Source: a virus
Virus record (IMG/VR): IMGVR_UViG_3300035034_000406
Coordinates: 1-61,632 of that record
Strand: one strand, 5' to 3'
Length of the DNA stretch: 61,632 bases
Positions 60,959 to 61,632 of the stretch are shown here, piece by piece. Positions within the stretch are counted from its first letter, which is position 1. Each line of letters opens with the position of its first letter. The notes beneath the pieces are model-generated. The model saw only the letters and a list, made by a program, of their open reading frames with translations. It searched no databases and was not told the DNA's origin. Both the position numbers and the translations under genes were made by a program.

Positions 60959-61444
60959 ATGTCAGATCTCAAAGCGCAACTGATCAAGCTAGGAAATGAG
61001 AACGAGAGCCTCCGACCCCACCTCCAGCCTGTAATTGCTGAGCTTGGCAAACAGGCAGGTACGCTGAAAAAAGAAGCAAAGGTCGATATTAAGTTGGTGC
61101 GTGATTCCATCATGGAGATACAGGTGTCCGTCGAGGTTGAGTCCTCAATGTCCGGCCCCCTCTATATCCGGCATTACGAGGATCAACTCAGCGAAGCCAA
61201 AGAAGCGGTTTTCGATGCTTTCCGTGTCGTCAGGAATGACTTTCATCGGATGGCATCTAGCCGTGATTGGAAAGTGGACAGCGGGGTTACGGATGGCATG
61301 ACGGTGGAGCTTGGCAAGGACACCTTGAAGCTGTCCAACGTCCTTAATTTCAGTGCCACTGATCGAAGCGGCATGATGGATGAACAACAGACAAAGACCC
61401 TCACGGAGCACAGCAATAAGCTCCTCAAGTCAAACGGCTACTAA
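60959..61444 (+). CDS. Late protein with LIKLG/RPVIAEL module
   Basis: 161 residues. LKAQLIKLGNENESLRPHLQ and PVIAELGKQ occupy residues 4-32, a clear copy of the module. A beta-rich domain follows (VEVESSMSGPLYIRHYEDQL) with a helical end. GGAG precedes the ATG. Confidence 0.75.
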   Translation: MSDLKAQLIKLGNENESLRPHLQPVIAELGKQAGTLKKEAKVDIKLVRDSIMEIQVSVEVESSMSGPLYIRHYEDQLSEAKEAVFDAFRVVRNDFHRMASSRDWKVDSGVTDGMTVELGKDTLKLSNVLNFSATDRSGMMDEQQTKTLTEHSNKLLKSNGY

Positions 61445-61452
61445 ACCATATC

Positions 61453-61632
61453 ATGGTGAAGCGTATTGACATACCCAGAGGATACCTCAAGACGGCTCTC
61501 GAAGAGGGACGTACCTATGGGGATATAGCATCCGAGTTTGGGTGCAGCGCTTCGACCGTGGGTAAAAGGGTTAAAGAGTACGGACTGAACAACGAAGATA
61601 GTAGTAACGTGAGTGAAAGCCAAAATAGGAGA
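61453..61632 (+). CDS. Partial HTH protein running off the right edge
   Basis: 60 residues open to the window end. RTYGDIASEFGCSASTVGKR (about 20-39) is a helix-turn-helix like those in homeodomain-type or recombinase/regulator proteins. Weak ribosome site. The real length and function lie outside the window. Confidence 0.6.
   Translation, partial: MVKRIDIPRGYLKTALEEGRTYGDIASEFGCSASTVGKRVKEYGLNNEDSSNVSESQNRR

Overview
The window is part of the genome of a large tailed double-stranded DNA bacteriophage. The evidence is a run of tightly packed, mostly plus-strand genes with bacterial Shine-Dalgarno sites, frequent ATGA-type start/stop overlaps, and a complete head-assembly block: terminase, portal, HK97-type prohead protease, scaffold and major capsid protein. 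No host marker gene is visible, so the host is unknown. The replication genes resemble bacterial ones (LigA, RecD2, RecA, RuvC, beta-clamp, DnaX, DnaG-like primase). I see no DNA polymerase, replicative helicase, integrase, tRNA gene or CRISPR array in this window.

Region 1 (1-20,730) handles DNA metabolism and expression control. It runs: NAD-dependent ligase, RecD2-like helicase, a decayed methyltransferase, a possible ssDNA-binding protein, RuvC-like resolvase, RecA, the N-terminal half of an SbcC/Rad50 ATPase, SbcD-like nuclease, Cas4/RecB-like nuclease, a coiled-coil protein, sliding clamp, the C-terminal half of SbcC/Rad50, Toprim primase, an apparently inactivated metallopeptidase-like protein, DnaX-like clamp loader, a NusG-like factor, a 5'-nuclease and a sigma-like protein with two helix-turn-helix domains. 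Region 2 (20,750-38,900) is the late head module, ending with the major capsid protein and a strong terminator. Region 3 (38,900-61,632) holds many virion-type and unknown genes. A four-gene minus-strand island (41.1-43.3 kb) interrupts it, closed by a bidirectional terminator. The region ends with a CCA-adding-enzyme/ParB-like fusion.

Several patterns cut across the genes. (1) Two short N-terminal modules recur on otherwise unrelated late proteins: one of type LKxxLIKLGxxxxxLRPHIRPILAxL and one of type KxVAxxYLxK. This suggests a virion-targeting or propeptide system. (2) An AT-rich motif close to AATCTNTTTATA sits upstream of late transcription units and seems absent from the early region, so it is a candidate late promoter for the phage sigma-like protein. 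(3) SbcC/Rad50 is split into two genes, with a zinc-hook CxxC at the very end of the first. (4) Five genes are broken by one or two in-frame stops or frameshifts. In one of them the stop lies in the loop of a hairpin ten codons after the start. (5) Several junctions carry strong hairpins without a U-tract.

All functional calls come from reading motifs by eye; no database search was run.
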